This document shows positions 6,911-15,724 of a DNA stretch of 56,122 nucleotides, piece by piece. The notes beneath the pieces are model-generated. The model did not search any database. It had not been told where the DNA came from and saw nothing but the letters and a program-made list of their open reading frames with translations. Position 1 is the first letter of the stretch. Every line of letters begins with the position of its first letter. The stretch comes from an uncultured bacterium (GTDB lineage Bacteria > Bacteroidota > Bacteroidia > Bacteroidales > Bacteroidaceae): assembly GCA_945829115.1 (NCBI GenBank), contig CALZTP010000004.1, positions 1 to 56,122 of the forward strand, written 5' to 3'. The translations under genes and the position numbers were made by a program.

Positions 6911-7483
6911 TTACCACAGAAGGAGCAAACCAGCAAAAGCAGCCATAGCAATCATCTTCAGCGGATTAACCTTCACCCAGAAGACCCCTATGAATGTGGC
7001 AAGGAAGATTGCCAAAGACACGTAGAAATACCATGGGTTCTCTGGAGTAGAGAAATTCTCTGCATTGAGGAGCAGGAGTGTGGCAGCGGCAAGGAGTCCG
7101 ACAACAGCCGGGCGCAGTCCTGTGAACACCGACTGCACAACATTCGTATGCATGTACTTCATAAGCATCTTAGAAATAAGAATCATTAGAACGAAAGAAG
7201 GAAGCACAAGGGCAAACGTTGCTGTTAGACTGCCAAGGAGAGACATCAGCGTGCCATAGCCATCGTTATAGACGGCAGTATATCCACAATAGGTGGCGGT
7301 ATTGATGCCGATAGGTCCCGGTGTCATCTGCGAAATTGCCACGATATTTGTGAACTCCGCAGACGACATCCAGTGGTGTCTCACCACCACCTCCGTCTGT
7401 ATCAGCGAAAGCATTCCGTAGCCGCCTCCGAATCCGAAGAGTCCTATCTGCAGGAATGTTATGAATAAAAGCAAGAAGATCAT
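6911..7483 (-). CDS. chrA: Chromate transporter, short subunit
   Basis: Membrane protein of 190 aa with about six hydrophobic segments. It has the ChrA half-domain motifs: FGGGYGMLSLIQ near the N-terminus, then MTPGPIGINTATYCGY, and LRPAVVGLLAAA. Short-chain ChrA proteins work in pairs with opposite membrane topology, and a second subunit is directly upstream. The family exports chromate in some bacteria; in gut anaerobes the true substrate is unproven. The start is placed at MIFLLLF (7483) because a longer frame adds 29 charged residues unlike any ChrA N-terminus. Confidence 0.88.
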   Translation of the reverse strand: MIFLLLFITFLQIGLFGFGGGYGMLSLIQTEVVVRHHWMSSAEFTNIVAISQMTPGPIGINTATYCGYTAVYNDGYGTLMSLLGSLTATFALVLPSFVLMILISKMLMKYMHTNVVQSVFTGLRPAVVGLLAAATLLLLNAENFSTPENPWYFYVSLAIFLATFIGVFWVKVNPLKMIAMAAFAGLLLLW

Positions 7484-7611
7484 ATTTTTTTCAATTCTTT
7501 TTTCAACGTAAAAGAGTTCTGCAACCGTTTCTGGAACAATTTTCCCCATGCATCTAAAATGCATTTCCAAAAGAATTAATTTCCAAGAACAGCCATGCAG
7601 TAAACACCTAC

Positions 7612-8163
7612 TTATTTTTCGTTCTCAACAATCTGTCCATATACATATCCTCCCAATCCTGCTACGAGGATAATGAGAATAGGATTCACTCCAAGAAGCC
7701 AGATAAGGAGAGCCGAAAGAATTGGTATCCAACAGTTTGCGAAATTAATCTTCGCAGCCTTAGCGAGCGAGAACGTAGGAGCAGCAATCAGAGCAACCAC
7801 AGCTGGTCGAATGCCGTTAAAGCATGCTTTCACCCAAGGAATATCTTGAAACTGCTGAAAGAAGGCAGCAATGGCAAGGATAATAAGGAATGAAGGGAGC
7901 ACAGCCCCTAAGGCGGCTGTCAGCGCCCCCGAGGTTTTTGATAGCTTATAGCCTATGAACGTGGAGATATTCACGGCAAAGACTCCTGGGCACGACTGTG
8001 CCACGGCAATCAAGTCGAGAAACTCTTCCTTTTGAATCCATTTGTTTTTTTCCACCACCTCATTCTGTATAATGGGTATCATGGCATACCCTCCTCCCAA
8101 TGTAAATGCTCCTATTTTGAAGAAGGTTGTAAACAACCTTTTTTGAATCAAAAATCCTTCCAT
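7612..8163 (-). CDS. chrA: Chromate transporter, short subunit
   Basis: Membrane protein of 183 aa homologous to its downstream neighbour, with KIGAFTLGGGYAMIPIIQ, AQSCPGVFAVNISTFIGY and IRPAVVALIAAP. It forms the pair expected of bipartite (SCHR) chromate transporters. The start is set at MEGFLIQKR (CAT at 8161-8163): conserved family sequence begins there, and the -7 element CAAAATTA (TAATTTTG on the minus strand) lies just upstream. The second subunit begins 128 bp later. Confidence 0.87.
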   Translation of the reverse strand: MEGFLIQKRLFTTFFKIGAFTLGGGYAMIPIIQNEVVEKNKWIQKEEFLDLIAVAQSCPGVFAVNISTFIGYKLSKTSGALTAALGAVLPSFLIILAIAAFFQQFQDIPWVKACFNGIRPAVVALIAAPTFSLAKAAKINFANCWIPILSALLIWLLGVNPILIILVAGLGGYVYGQIVENEK

Positions 8164-8190
8164 ACTTCCATTTTCTGTGATATTCGGATG

Positions 8191-8198
8191 CAAAATTA
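8191..8198 (-). promoter_or_regulatory. Promoter element of the chromate-transporter genes
   Basis: On the minus strand this reads TAATTTTG, fitting TAnnTTTG, 28 bp before the start codon at 8163. The -33 region (TTCTT) is a poor match. It probably drives both transporter genes and perhaps the flavodiiron gene. Confidence 0.5.
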
Positions 8199-8262
8199 CA
8201 ATTTTTCTAATAGAATTAAGAAAAAAACGACACATTTTTCATGAATTTACGATTATTATGTG

Positions 8263-8270
8263 TAAATTTG
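8263..8270 (+). promoter_or_regulatory. -7 element of the PP2C/kinase operon
   Basis: TAAATTTG fits the TAnnTTTG consensus and lies about 75 bp before the ATG at 8345. The -33 box is weak (TTTT). It is back to back with the leftward promoter at 8191-8198, so the two operons diverge from a common region. Confidence 0.55.
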
Positions 8271-8344
8271 CAGAAAATCCGAAGCTACAACGGTATATCT
8301 TCAGTAAGAAAATAATAATTTAAACAAAAAACTGCATATTGGCT

Positions 8345-9508
8345 ATGGCATTAAAAATCTTAAGCGTTGACGACGAGCTGGACCTTGAGCTCTTGTTATC
8401 ACAATACTTCAGAAGGAAAATTCGCAAGGGAGAATACGAGTTCTTTTTTGCTCATAACGGTATTGAAGCTCTCCAGCAACTCCTTACCCACCCTGATATC
8501 GACATTATTCTCAGCGACATAAACATGCCTGAGATGGACGGTCTCACACTGTTGAAGAAAATCAAAGACCGCAACAATCCTGCCATGAAGGTCATCATGG
8601 TGAGCGCATACGGAGAGATGGGGAATATTCGTGAGGCGATGAACAATGGCGCCTACGACTTCGCCACAAAACCTATCGACCTTGAAGACCTTGAGAGAAC
8701 GATAGAAAAGGCGCGCGAAGAGATTGCATTCATTAAGCAGACACAGAAAGAGCATGGACAGCTCGTAGACATAAAGGCAGACCTCTCCCTCGCCTCTGAA
8801 GTGCAGAACGCAATCCTGCCACAGCAGTTCCCACCATTCAAGGATCTCACGGAGAAGATGGATATACACGCCACGATGCGCCCTGCAAAGGATGTTGGAG
8901 GAGACTTCTACGACTTCTTCCGCATTGACGATAGCCATATAGGCATCGCCATGGCAGACGTGGCGGGAAAGGGTGTCCCTGCCGCTCTGTTCATGACCAT
9001 GAGTCATACCCTTCTTCGCTTTACCGGCTCTCGCTGCCTTGACCCTATCACCACGATTACCGAGTCGAACAATATGCTTTCTAAAGAGTCGTTCGACTCA
9101 ATGTTCGTAACCGTGTTCTATGGCGTCTATGACGTAAACAGCGGAGAACTGACATTCGTGAATGCTGGACACAACCCTCCTTATATTCTTCATGCAGATG
9201 GTACGGTCTGCGAACTCTCCACAATGCCTGCCCTCTGCCTTGGAGTGTTAGAAGACTTCGAATATACTTCCCACAAGGTCACTCTCAGCAAGGGCGATAC
9301 ACTCGTGACATTCACAGACGGTGTCACCGAGGCATGCTCTGTAGACAACACGCTCTATGGGGAGAGCCAGCTGATTGCGGTATTGGAAAGTGCAAAGGGT
9401 TGCTCAGCCTCTGAAATCACTTCGAGAATAAATAGCGATGTCTCCCGACATGCTGATGGTGCAGAACAGAGTGACGACATCACCGTTCTTGTCTTGAAGA
9501 GAGCATAA
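8345..9508 (+). CDS. Response regulator with PP2C (SpoIIE/RsbU-type) phosphatase
   Basis: Cytoplasmic protein of 387 aa. A receiver domain (1-120) has the acidic pair D9-D10, phosphoacceptor D58 (IILSDINMPEMDG), a switch T/S in VSAYG and K in TKPID. A coiled linker (about 125-165) leads to a SpoIIE/RsbU PP2C domain with metal-binding aspartates in DVGGDFYDFF, DVAGKGVPAALFM and VTFTDGVTEA. Phosphorylation of the receiver probably switches a serine/threonine phosphatase on or off. In other bacteria such enzymes act on anti-anti-sigma factors, but none is encoded here. The ATG at 8345 is preferred over an in-frame TTG two codons earlier. The kinase gene follows after 43 bp and is the likely partner. 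Confidence 0.92.
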   Translation: MALKILSVDDELDLELLLSQYFRRKIRKGEYEFFFAHNGIEALQQLLTHPDIDIILSDINMPEMDGLTLLKKIKDRNNPAMKVIMVSAYGEMGNIREAMNNGAYDFATKPIDLEDLERTIEKAREEIAFIKQTQKEHGQLVDIKADLSLASEVQNAILPQQFPPFKDLTEKMDIHATMRPAKDVGGDFYDFFRIDDSHIGIAMADVAGKGVPAALFMTMSHTLLRFTGSRCLDPITTITESNNMLSKESFDSMFVTVFYGVYDVNSGELTFVNAGHNPPYILHADGTVCELSTMPALCLGVLEDFEYTSHKVTLSKGDTLVTFTDGVTEACSVDNTLYGESQLIAVLESAKGCSASEITSRINSDVSRHADGAEQSDDITVLVLKRA

Positions 9509-9551
9509 GAAAGAAGAAACAAACGTTCCCATACTAAGTAGGTGTATAATT

Positions 9552-10382
9552 ATGACCGAACTGGAAATACTACGCAAACAGCTGCTGGAGCAACAGAAGT
9601 TTGCATCGCTTGGAAAACTGAGTGCTGGCATAGCACACGAGATACAGAATCCGCTGAACTTCGTGATCAATTTCTCGAAGATGTCGGAGCGACTGCTTGC
9701 TGACCTGAAGGATATCGTTTCAGACCTTGAAGGGAAGATTGACGAGGATGATGCTGCCGACTTAGAAGATATTGCCGACGACCTCTCCACAAACATGGAG
9801 AAGATTAAGGAGCATGGGGAAAGGGCGATAAGCATCATACAAGGCATTCTGCTTATCTCACGAGGGAAAACGGGTGAGCGACTGCCTACCGATATTCCTC
9901 ATCTCGTGCATGAATACGTGTGGTTGGCATATCACTCTCAACGTGCCAACGACAAGTCGTTCAATGTATCTATAAAGGAGGATTATCAGGAGGGTATGGA
10001 GAAGGTAATGGTTATTCCGCAAGACCTTAGCCGTGCTATCCTAAACGTGGTAAACAATGCGTATTACGCAATAAAACAACGTACCGTCAAGGAGCAGGAA
10101 GAGAAGAACGAGTCGTATGTTCCGACTCTTTCTGTTGCCGTTTCCACAGAAAGTGGGAAGCTCGTCATCGTAATCAGCGACAACGGAACGGGTATTCCGG
10201 CAGATATCCGTGAGCGTCTGTTCCGTGAGACGATAACCACAAAGCCGATTGGTCAAGGCACTGGATTGGGCATGCAGATTACTCACGATATCATTGTGAA
10301 CAATCACCACGGTGAGATCACAATCGCCTCAGAGGAAGGAGAAGGAACATCGTTCACATTCCTGATTCCTATAGAAAAGTAG
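9552..10382 (+). CDS. Soluble sensor histidine kinase
   Basis: Histidine kinase of 276 aa without membrane segments or a recognisable sensor domain. The DHp region starts almost at the N-terminus: LGKLSAGIAHEIQNPLNF with phosphorylated H29, followed by a long acidic coiled segment (DDAADLEDIADDLS). The HATPase domain has the N box (VNNAYYAI), G1 (DNGTGIP), F box (LFRETITTK) and G2 (GQGTGLGM). Such short kinases usually receive their signal through a partner protein. It is surely paired with the receiver-PP2C protein encoded 43 bp upstream, giving a complete phosphorelay that outputs as a phosphatase. The helicase gene follows after 38 bp. Confidence 0.92.
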   Translation: MTELEILRKQLLEQQKFASLGKLSAGIAHEIQNPLNFVINFSKMSERLLADLKDIVSDLEGKIDEDDAADLEDIADDLSTNMEKIKEHGERAISIIQGILLISRGKTGERLPTDIPHLVHEYVWLAYHSQRANDKSFNVSIKEDYQEGMEKVMVIPQDLSRAILNVVNNAYYAIKQRTVKEQEEKNESYVPTLSVAVSTESGKLVIVISDNGTGIPADIRERLFRETITTKPIGQGTGLGMQITHDIIVNNHHGEITIASEEGEGTSFTFLIPIEK

Positions 10383-10420
10383 GAAATTAAGAAATAAAGC
10401 AACAACGAGAAAGAAAAAGA

Positions 10421-12361
10421 ATGTCATATACGAATCCGATTTTGGAACTTGAAAAACAGAAGATTCTCCTGAAGCAAGAATATGATGCTGAAAGAGAAGC
10501 CTTCCGCCAGCAGAGCGAGGCAAGGGGAATTGGGCGAGCCGTAAAGCGTGGTGATGCGTGGTGGCCGCTCACCACTGGTCGTTGCTACTACAACTCCCTG
10601 AACCAATACTGCATAGAGCTCCATCGCAGGAAAGACGATGACACCGACCATAACTTTGAGCATTCCAAGCCAGTGTGCTTCTTCTCACTGAAAGGTGAAG
10701 AGACGAGAAAGGCAGAAAAGGAATCAGAGTCCAATGAGGAGGAGAGAATAAAAAAGACACTTGCAGGAACGGGAGCAAAGCCGAAGTATCTCTCGTTCAC
10801 TGCAACAGTTTCATATGTTGAAGACGACAGGATGGTGGTGGCACTGAACAATGAGAGTCATGCTGCAGAACTGCAGAACATAGAGGGACTCGGCATACAA
10901 CTGTCGTTCGACGAAACCTCTTATCGCACCATGACAGAGGCACTCGATAGAGTGATAAGGAGTAAGGGAAACCGACTGGCGTACCTCCGCGACCTTTTCT
11001 ACACCGACCTCCCTCCGCAGCTGTTCACCTTCGGAGATATTTCCCTTCCTTGGTTGAATAGTGCTCAGCAGCATGCTGTCAATGAAGTGTTGCGGGCAAA
11101 GGATGTTGCCATTGTTCATGGTCCTCCGGGAACTGGTAAGACCACCACACTCGTAGAGGCTATTGTGGAGTGCCTGCATAAGGAGAGCCAGGTGTTAGTA
11201 TGTGCACAAAGCAATATGGCTGTCGACTGGATTAGTGAGAAGCTTGTAGACCGTGGTGTTCCAGTTCTGAGAATAGGAAATCCGACACGTGTGAACGACA
11301 AGATGCTCTCCTTCACCTACGAAAGGCTGTTTGAGGCACATGGGGACTACCCAGAACTCTGGACTCTGAGAAAGGCAATCCGTGATCTGAAGAAAAACAG
11401 GAAACGTGGAGATAGGAATTTCCACCAGAAGATAGACCGGCTGACTTCCAGAGCGACAGAGATCGAGATGACCATCAACCAGCAGCTCTTTGGAGAGGCT
11501 CGTGTGATTGCCTGCACCCTTGTGGGCTCTGCAAACAGAATCTTAGAAGGACAGAAGTTTGGTACGCTGTTCATAGACGAGGCGGCACAGGCTTTAGAGG
11601 CAGCCTGCTGGATTCCTATACGCCGGGCATCGAGAATTGTCTTTGCTGGCGACCATTGCCAGTTACCTCCAACGGTAAAGAGCTACGAGGCTCTCAAAGG
11701 AGGCTTGGGCATCACTCTCATGGAGCGTATCGTAAGGCAGAAGCCAGAGGTGGTCACTCTCCTCACCACCCAATATCGCATGAACGATGAGATTATGCGG
11801 TTCTCCTCAGAGTGGTTCTATCAGGGAAAGGTGGTCTCTGCTCCAGAGGTGAGAAATCGGTCGGTTCTTGACTACGATATCCCTATGCTTTGGATAGACA
11901 CCTCAGACATGGCTTGTCGGGAGGAATTTGTGGGTGAGTCGTATGGAAGAATAAACAAGGTGGAGGCGAAGCTGACCCTTGCTGCACTGCAGCTGTACTT
12001 CGACAAGATCGGAAAGGAGCGGGTCTTAGAGGAGAGAATTGATGTGGGAATAATCTCTCCATACCGTGCTCAGGTGCAGTATCTCCGTCAGCTTATCAAG
12101 CAGAACGAGTATTTCAAGCCGTATAGAAAGCTTCTCTCCGTGAACACCGTAGACGGCTTTCAGGGTCAGGAGCGGGATATCATCCTTATCTCACTTGTCA
12201 GGGCGAACGATGAGGGACAGATAGGCTTCCTCCGCGACCTCCGGAGAATGAATGTCGCCATCACGCGTGCGAAAATGAAACTGATAATCCTTGGTGACGC
12301 AAAGACCATGACGCGCCACCCATTCTACAAGAAGCTATATGAGTATATTGACGCTTTGTAA
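10421..12361 (+). CDS. Superfamily 1 DNA/RNA helicase (UPF1/DNA2-like)
   Basis: Helicase of 646 aa. An N-terminal region of about 200 aa, with a beta-barrel-like 1B segment, precedes Walker A GPPGTGKT (234-241). The Walker B motif is FIDEAAQALE, motif III is FAGDHCQLPPTV, and the C-terminal motifs are TLLTTQYRMN, VNTVDGFQGQERDIILISLVR and NVAITRAK. This is the SF1B architecture of IGHMBP2/SMUBP-2-type enzymes, which unwind nucleic acid 5' to 3'. The role in bacteria is not defined; repair or RNA metabolism is possible. The stop codon lies inside the next gene (23-bp overlap), so the two are translationally coupled. Confidence 0.9.
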   Translation: MSYTNPILELEKQKILLKQEYDAEREAFRQQSEARGIGRAVKRGDAWWPLTTGRCYYNSLNQYCIELHRRKDDDTDHNFEHSKPVCFFSLKGEETRKAEKESESNEEERIKKTLAGTGAKPKYLSFTATVSYVEDDRMVVALNNESHAAELQNIEGLGIQLSFDETSYRTMTEALDRVIRSKGNRLAYLRDLFYTDLPPQLFTFGDISLPWLNSAQQHAVNEVLRAKDVAIVHGPPGTGKTTTLVEAIVECLHKESQVLVCAQSNMAVDWISEKLVDRGVPVLRIGNPTRVNDKMLSFTYERLFEAHGDYPELWTLRKAIRDLKKNRKRGDRNFHQKIDRLTSRATEIEMTINQQLFGEARVIACTLVGSANRILEGQKFGTLFIDEAAQALEAACWIPIRRASRIVFAGDHCQLPPTVKSYEALKGGLGITLMERIVRQKPEVVTLLTTQYRMNDEIMRFSSEWFYQGKVVSAPEVRNRSVLDYDIPMLWIDTSDMACREEFVGESYGRINKVEAKLTLAALQLYFDKIGKERVLEERIDVGIISPYRAQVQYLRQLIKQNEYFKPYRKLLSVNTVDGFQGQERDIILISLVRANDEGQIGFLRDLRRMNVAITRAKMKLIILGDAKTMTRHPFYKKLYEYIDAL

Positions 12362-13097
12362 CCTTTCAATAGGATATAAGGAGAAAAAGGTGGCGGAAAG
12401 GCTGAACGCATCTTTGAAAACAGGGGCGCTGACATGTCTCGTGGGAAGAAACGGAACAGGGAAATCTACTCTCCTGCGCACAGTAGCCGCCATACAGCCT
12501 CCTCTCGCTGGGGAGATTTCTCTTTGTGGGAAGAGCATCACTTCTTTCAACCGCCAGCAGTTAGCCCGTGAGCTAACAGTTGTAAGGACGGGAAGACCAG
12601 ATATTTATCTTATGAAGGTATATGATGTTGTGGCATTAGGAAGAACGCCATACACCAACATCTGGGGCACACTGACTGCTGACGACCATAGCATTGTCGC
12701 TGAGTGCATCAGGAAAGTGGGGATAGAGAATCTCTCTGAACGTGCCATCGGCTCTCTCTCTGATGGTGAGTGCCAGAAAGTGATGATTGCCAAGGCATTG
12801 GCGCAGCAGACAAGAATAATCCTTCTCGATGAACCAACTGCTTTCCTTGACTATCCGTCAAAGGTGGAGACAATGACTCTTATGAAAGAGTTGGTGTCGG
12901 AGGGAAAAGAGAAAGAAGGGGGTTCTGTCGAAAACGATTCTTGCTATGGCACTGCTGCTCTTATGTCCACTCACGACATGGAGCTTGCTCTCCGATTAGC
13001 TGACTTCCTATGGCTAATGACTTCGTCACACGAACTTCTCTGTGGCACTCCAGAAGAGTTGCACGATTATCTCATTGCAGAGAAGTTAAGGGTGTAA
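12339..13097 (+). CDS. ABC transporter ATP-binding protein, FecE-like
   Basis: ATPase of 252 aa close to the FhuC/FecE/BtuD group that powers iron-siderophore, haem or cobalamin uptake. It has Walker A GRNGTGKST (36-44), a signature SLSDGECQK in place of LSGGQ (near 140), Walker B RIILLDEPTAFLD and the switch histidine in MSTHDMELAL. The LSxGE signature variant is common in the group. No permease or binding protein is nearby, so it must use partners encoded elsewhere. A charged insertion (EGKEKEGGSVENDS) lies just before the H loop. It overlaps the helicase gene by 23 bp, an odd pairing of unrelated functions. Confidence 0.88.
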   Translation: MSILTLCNLSIGYKEKKVAERLNASLKTGALTCLVGRNGTGKSTLLRTVAAIQPPLAGEISLCGKSITSFNRQQLARELTVVRTGRPDIYLMKVYDVVALGRTPYTNIWGTLTADDHSIVAECIRKVGIENLSERAIGSLSDGECQKVMIAKALAQQTRIILLDEPTAFLDYPSKVETMTLMKELVSEGKEKEGGSVENDSCYGTAALMSTHDMELALRLADFLWLMTSSHELLCGTPEELHDYLIAEKLRV

Positions 13098-13125
13098 ATT
13101 TTTCCTTTCACCTTTTACATAAGAA

Positions 13126-14454
13126 ATGAAAATGAGGAAAACAATTTTTTTTATTCTTATTATAGCACTCATACCAATGATTGCAAAGGCAGCATTCTGG
13201 CAGAGTGAAACAACAGGGGCCGCCCTTGCCTGCAAGGTTTTGGAGCCAAAGACTCCAGTTGTTGACTATAGCGGTAAGGTGATGACGGTGGTATACCTTA
13301 CAAATCTTGCCTGCGAGAAGATTGGACAGTATTCTAATGAGGAGAATATCTCATGGCTGAGCAGTCAAGGGTATCGAGTCGTTGTTCTTGACTACAAGCA
13401 TCATGAGAGGAGCAAGTCTCCTTATCTCAATCTTGATATCATTGCATTGAACAAAGCACTGAACAACGGAACGTTCTGCGGCATGGACGGAATCTCAACA
13501 GACAGGGCATACATACTCTTTGAGGGCTATAGGATAAAGAGAGACGTGGCATACTATCTTGACGACCCAAAGGTATATAACTATCCGAAGGAATACTCAG
13601 AAACAGAGGGAGATTCTCTGTATATGGATATTGTTTACCCTGCAAATCCATCAAGGGAACTCCCAACAATCTTGTCGTTCTCATACAGCAATAGCTATGC
13701 CGGAACAGCGAAAGAGGGATACACAGAGAAATACAAGCATAAAAGGATGTTCCTCGGATACACGTTTTCTATGTTCTCTGACTCCTTCCTTGAAGGAGCA
13801 CCAGCAGTTGGGGTGGCATGGGCAATTGCCGACCATCCAAAATACTGCGACTGGGGTCGTGGGAACCGCATAGATGGCAAGCAGAAGGAATATGGCTCCA
13901 TACAGATAAATCCCGATGCAGCAAGGAAGGTGCGATCAGCCATACGCACTCTCCGTGGCACTGGAAGGACGTTGGGACTGGGAGAAAGCGTAATGCTTTA
14001 TGGCTTCTCAAGAGGGTCTACAGCAGCTTCCTTGGCAATTGGAGACCTGCCGAACAAGGAATGGCTTGAAGACGTTCGAGGATTGTTCCCAGAAGAGAGT
14101 GCGGAGATTCAGAAGGCTTTCCTTGGTCCTGGCATCTTCGACTATAGCAAGACTCTTGCAGAGTCTCGGGAATACAGGAATATGTCTGTCTACTGTTCTT
14201 CTCAGCCGTCTCCTGCCAAGGCTTGGGAGCAGCAGGGGGGTGCAAGAAGCATAAAGAATGGTTGTGTTCCTTGTTTCCTTTTCTATAATTCTTCTGACGA
14301 TGCGGAATACGGCAGGCAGATGGACAATCTCATTGAACTGCTGAAGTCTACGGGTTCTGAGTATGAACTTCTGAAGGATTATGGCAAGGGGCATTCTGTT
14401 CCACAACAGCTTTCAGACCTTGAGCGTATGTATCGGTTCTTGGTGAAGAAATAA
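13126..14454 (+). CDS. Exported alpha/beta-hydrolase-like protein
   Basis: Protein of 442 aa with a signal peptide (TIFFILIIALIPMIAKA). A nucleophile elbow G293-F-S295-R-G297, flanked by strand-like sequence (SVMLYGF), and a late histidine in YGKGHSVPQQ (about 423) fit an alpha/beta-hydrolase fold with Ser-Asp/Glu-His catalysis. An earlier segment, SLYMDIVYPA, is the esterase-like start of the domain (about 165). The nearest broad class is secreted esterases or peptidases of the prolyl-oligopeptidase type. The substrate is unknown. The first 150 residues are not recognised. The gene lies 28 bp after the ABC ATPase and 31 bp before the epimerase, so it is part of the operon. Confidence 0.7.
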   Translation: MKMRKTIFFILIIALIPMIAKAAFWQSETTGAALACKVLEPKTPVVDYSGKVMTVVYLTNLACEKIGQYSNEENISWLSSQGYRVVVLDYKHHERSKSPYLNLDIIALNKALNNGTFCGMDGISTDRAYILFEGYRIKRDVAYYLDDPKVYNYPKEYSETEGDSLYMDIVYPANPSRELPTILSFSYSNSYAGTAKEGYTEKYKHKRMFLGYTFSMFSDSFLEGAPAVGVAWAIADHPKYCDWGRGNRIDGKQKEYGSIQINPDAARKVRSAIRTLRGTGRTLGLGESVMLYGFSRGSTAASLAIGDLPNKEWLEDVRGLFPEESAEIQKAFLGPGIFDYSKTLAESREYRNMSVYCSSQPSPAKAWEQQGGARSIKNGCVPCFLFYNSSDDAEYGRQMDNLIELLKSTGSEYELLKDYGKGHSVPQQLSDLERMYRFLVKK

Positions 14455-14485
14455 TAATCAAAAAAAACATTTATACACCTGATTT

Positions 14486-15580
14486 ATGTTGAATATATGT
14501 ATCGTTGCTGGTGCACGACCAAATTTTATTAAGGTGGCACCAATCATTCATGCTATCCGTGAAGCACAGAAAGAAGGTAAGGAGGTTTCCTATACCTTAA
14601 TATATACAGGACGGGAAGACGACGAGACTCTCGAAACTTCTCTTTTCGAAGACCTACAGATAGAGCGCCCGCAGATTTTCTTGGAGATAGACAGCGTTAG
14701 TCTTAACGAACTGACGGGAAAGGTGATGTGGGCTTTCGAGCAGTATCTGAACAAGAACAAGACCGATGTGGTGATTGTCGTTGACGACCTTGCTTCTACC
14801 ATGGCAACTGCTATCGTGGCAAAGAAACACGGTGTGAGACTTGCTCATCTCGTTGCAGGAACACGTTCTTTCGATATAAACATGCCAAAGGAGATCAACC
14901 GCCTTGTTATAGACGGACTGAGTGATATCCTCTTTACTGCAGGAACGACATCAAGCAGTACGGCAATGCGTGGTGGTGCAGAGATGTCGAAGATATACAT
15001 GGTGGGAAACATCCTTCTCGATGCTCTGCGCAATAACCGTAACCGTCTGAAAAGACCAACTTGTCTCAGTGGAATAGAAGACCGGGAATATCTTGTCTTC
15101 ACTCTAAACAGAAAGAAGCTTATCGACGACCGGGAAGCTTTGGAGAAAAAAGTAAGGACAATCATGGAGAATGCTGGTGAGATGCCTGTCTTCGCCCCTC
15201 TTCGTGAGAAGGCGAAGGAGGTGTTAGGGCATCTAACAATAGAATACCCTACCCTTCACATCATTGACCCCTTAGGGTACTTAGAGTTCTCATACCTCAC
15301 AGCAAACGCTTGTGGCGTGATTACCGACTCTGGGAATATCGCAGAGGAGACAACATTCAACAACATCCCTTGCATCACGATAAACACCTACACGGAACAT
15401 ATAGAGACTGTGACAATAGGTACAAACGTACTTGTTGGGGAGGACACAGAACTGCTCTCCTCATGCGTTGCTGACATGGTAAACAAGAAATGGAAGGAAG
15501 GATCACTGCCAGACAGATGGGATGGACGCTCTGCAAACCGCATCCTCCAAATTCTGTTTGAGACGCAGGAGAACGACTGA
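14486..15580 (+). CDS. wecB: UDP-N-acetylglucosamine 2-epimerase (non-hydrolysing type)
   Basis: Protein of 364 aa in the WecB/MnaA family, which interconverts UDP-GlcNAc and UDP-ManNAc in the cytoplasm for envelope polysaccharides. It opens with the family signature AGARPNFIKVAPIIHA. Later come AHLVAGTRSFDINMPKEINRLVIDGLSD (family: EAGLRS...PEE.NR...D), a VGNILLDAL segment and the UDP-binding end TDSGNIAEETTFNNIPCI. Several conserved positions differ from classical WecB: AGTRS instead of AGLRT, and SGNIAEE instead of SGGIQEE. The exact substrate may therefore differ. No glycosyltransferase genes adjoin it. It is the last gene of the 8.3-15.6 kb operon. Confidence 0.82.
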   Translation: MLNICIVAGARPNFIKVAPIIHAIREAQKEGKEVSYTLIYTGREDDETLETSLFEDLQIERPQIFLEIDSVSLNELTGKVMWAFEQYLNKNKTDVVIVVDDLASTMATAIVAKKHGVRLAHLVAGTRSFDINMPKEINRLVIDGLSDILFTAGTTSSSTAMRGGAEMSKIYMVGNILLDALRNNRNRLKRPTCLSGIEDREYLVFTLNRKKLIDDREALEKKVRTIMENAGEMPVFAPLREKAKEVLGHLTIEYPTLHIIDPLGYLEFSYLTANACGVITDSGNIAEETTFNNIPCITINTYTEHIETVTIGTNVLVGEDTELLSSCVADMVNKKWKEGSLPDRWDGRSANRILQILFETQEND

Positions 15581-15679
15581 AAGAAGAGAAAAGCAGAGCC
15601 TGTGAGCGTCCCAGGAAACAATAGGCGATTTTCTTTCTATAATAGGGAAAACCCTTATTAGATGTTAAGAAAAAAGGCG

Positions 15680-15687
15680 TACCTTTG
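15680..15687 (+). promoter_or_regulatory. -7 promoter element
   Basis: TACCTTTG followed by CAC is a good TAnnTTTG match, 38 bp before the ATG at 15725. No clear TTTG lies 20 bp upstream. It separates the lipoprotein gene from the operon before it and shows that an upstream ATG at 15662 would lie inside the promoter. Confidence 0.6.
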
Positions 15688-15724
15688 CACTCAGAAAACA
15701 ACAACATTTAAAGAAAGAGAAAAA

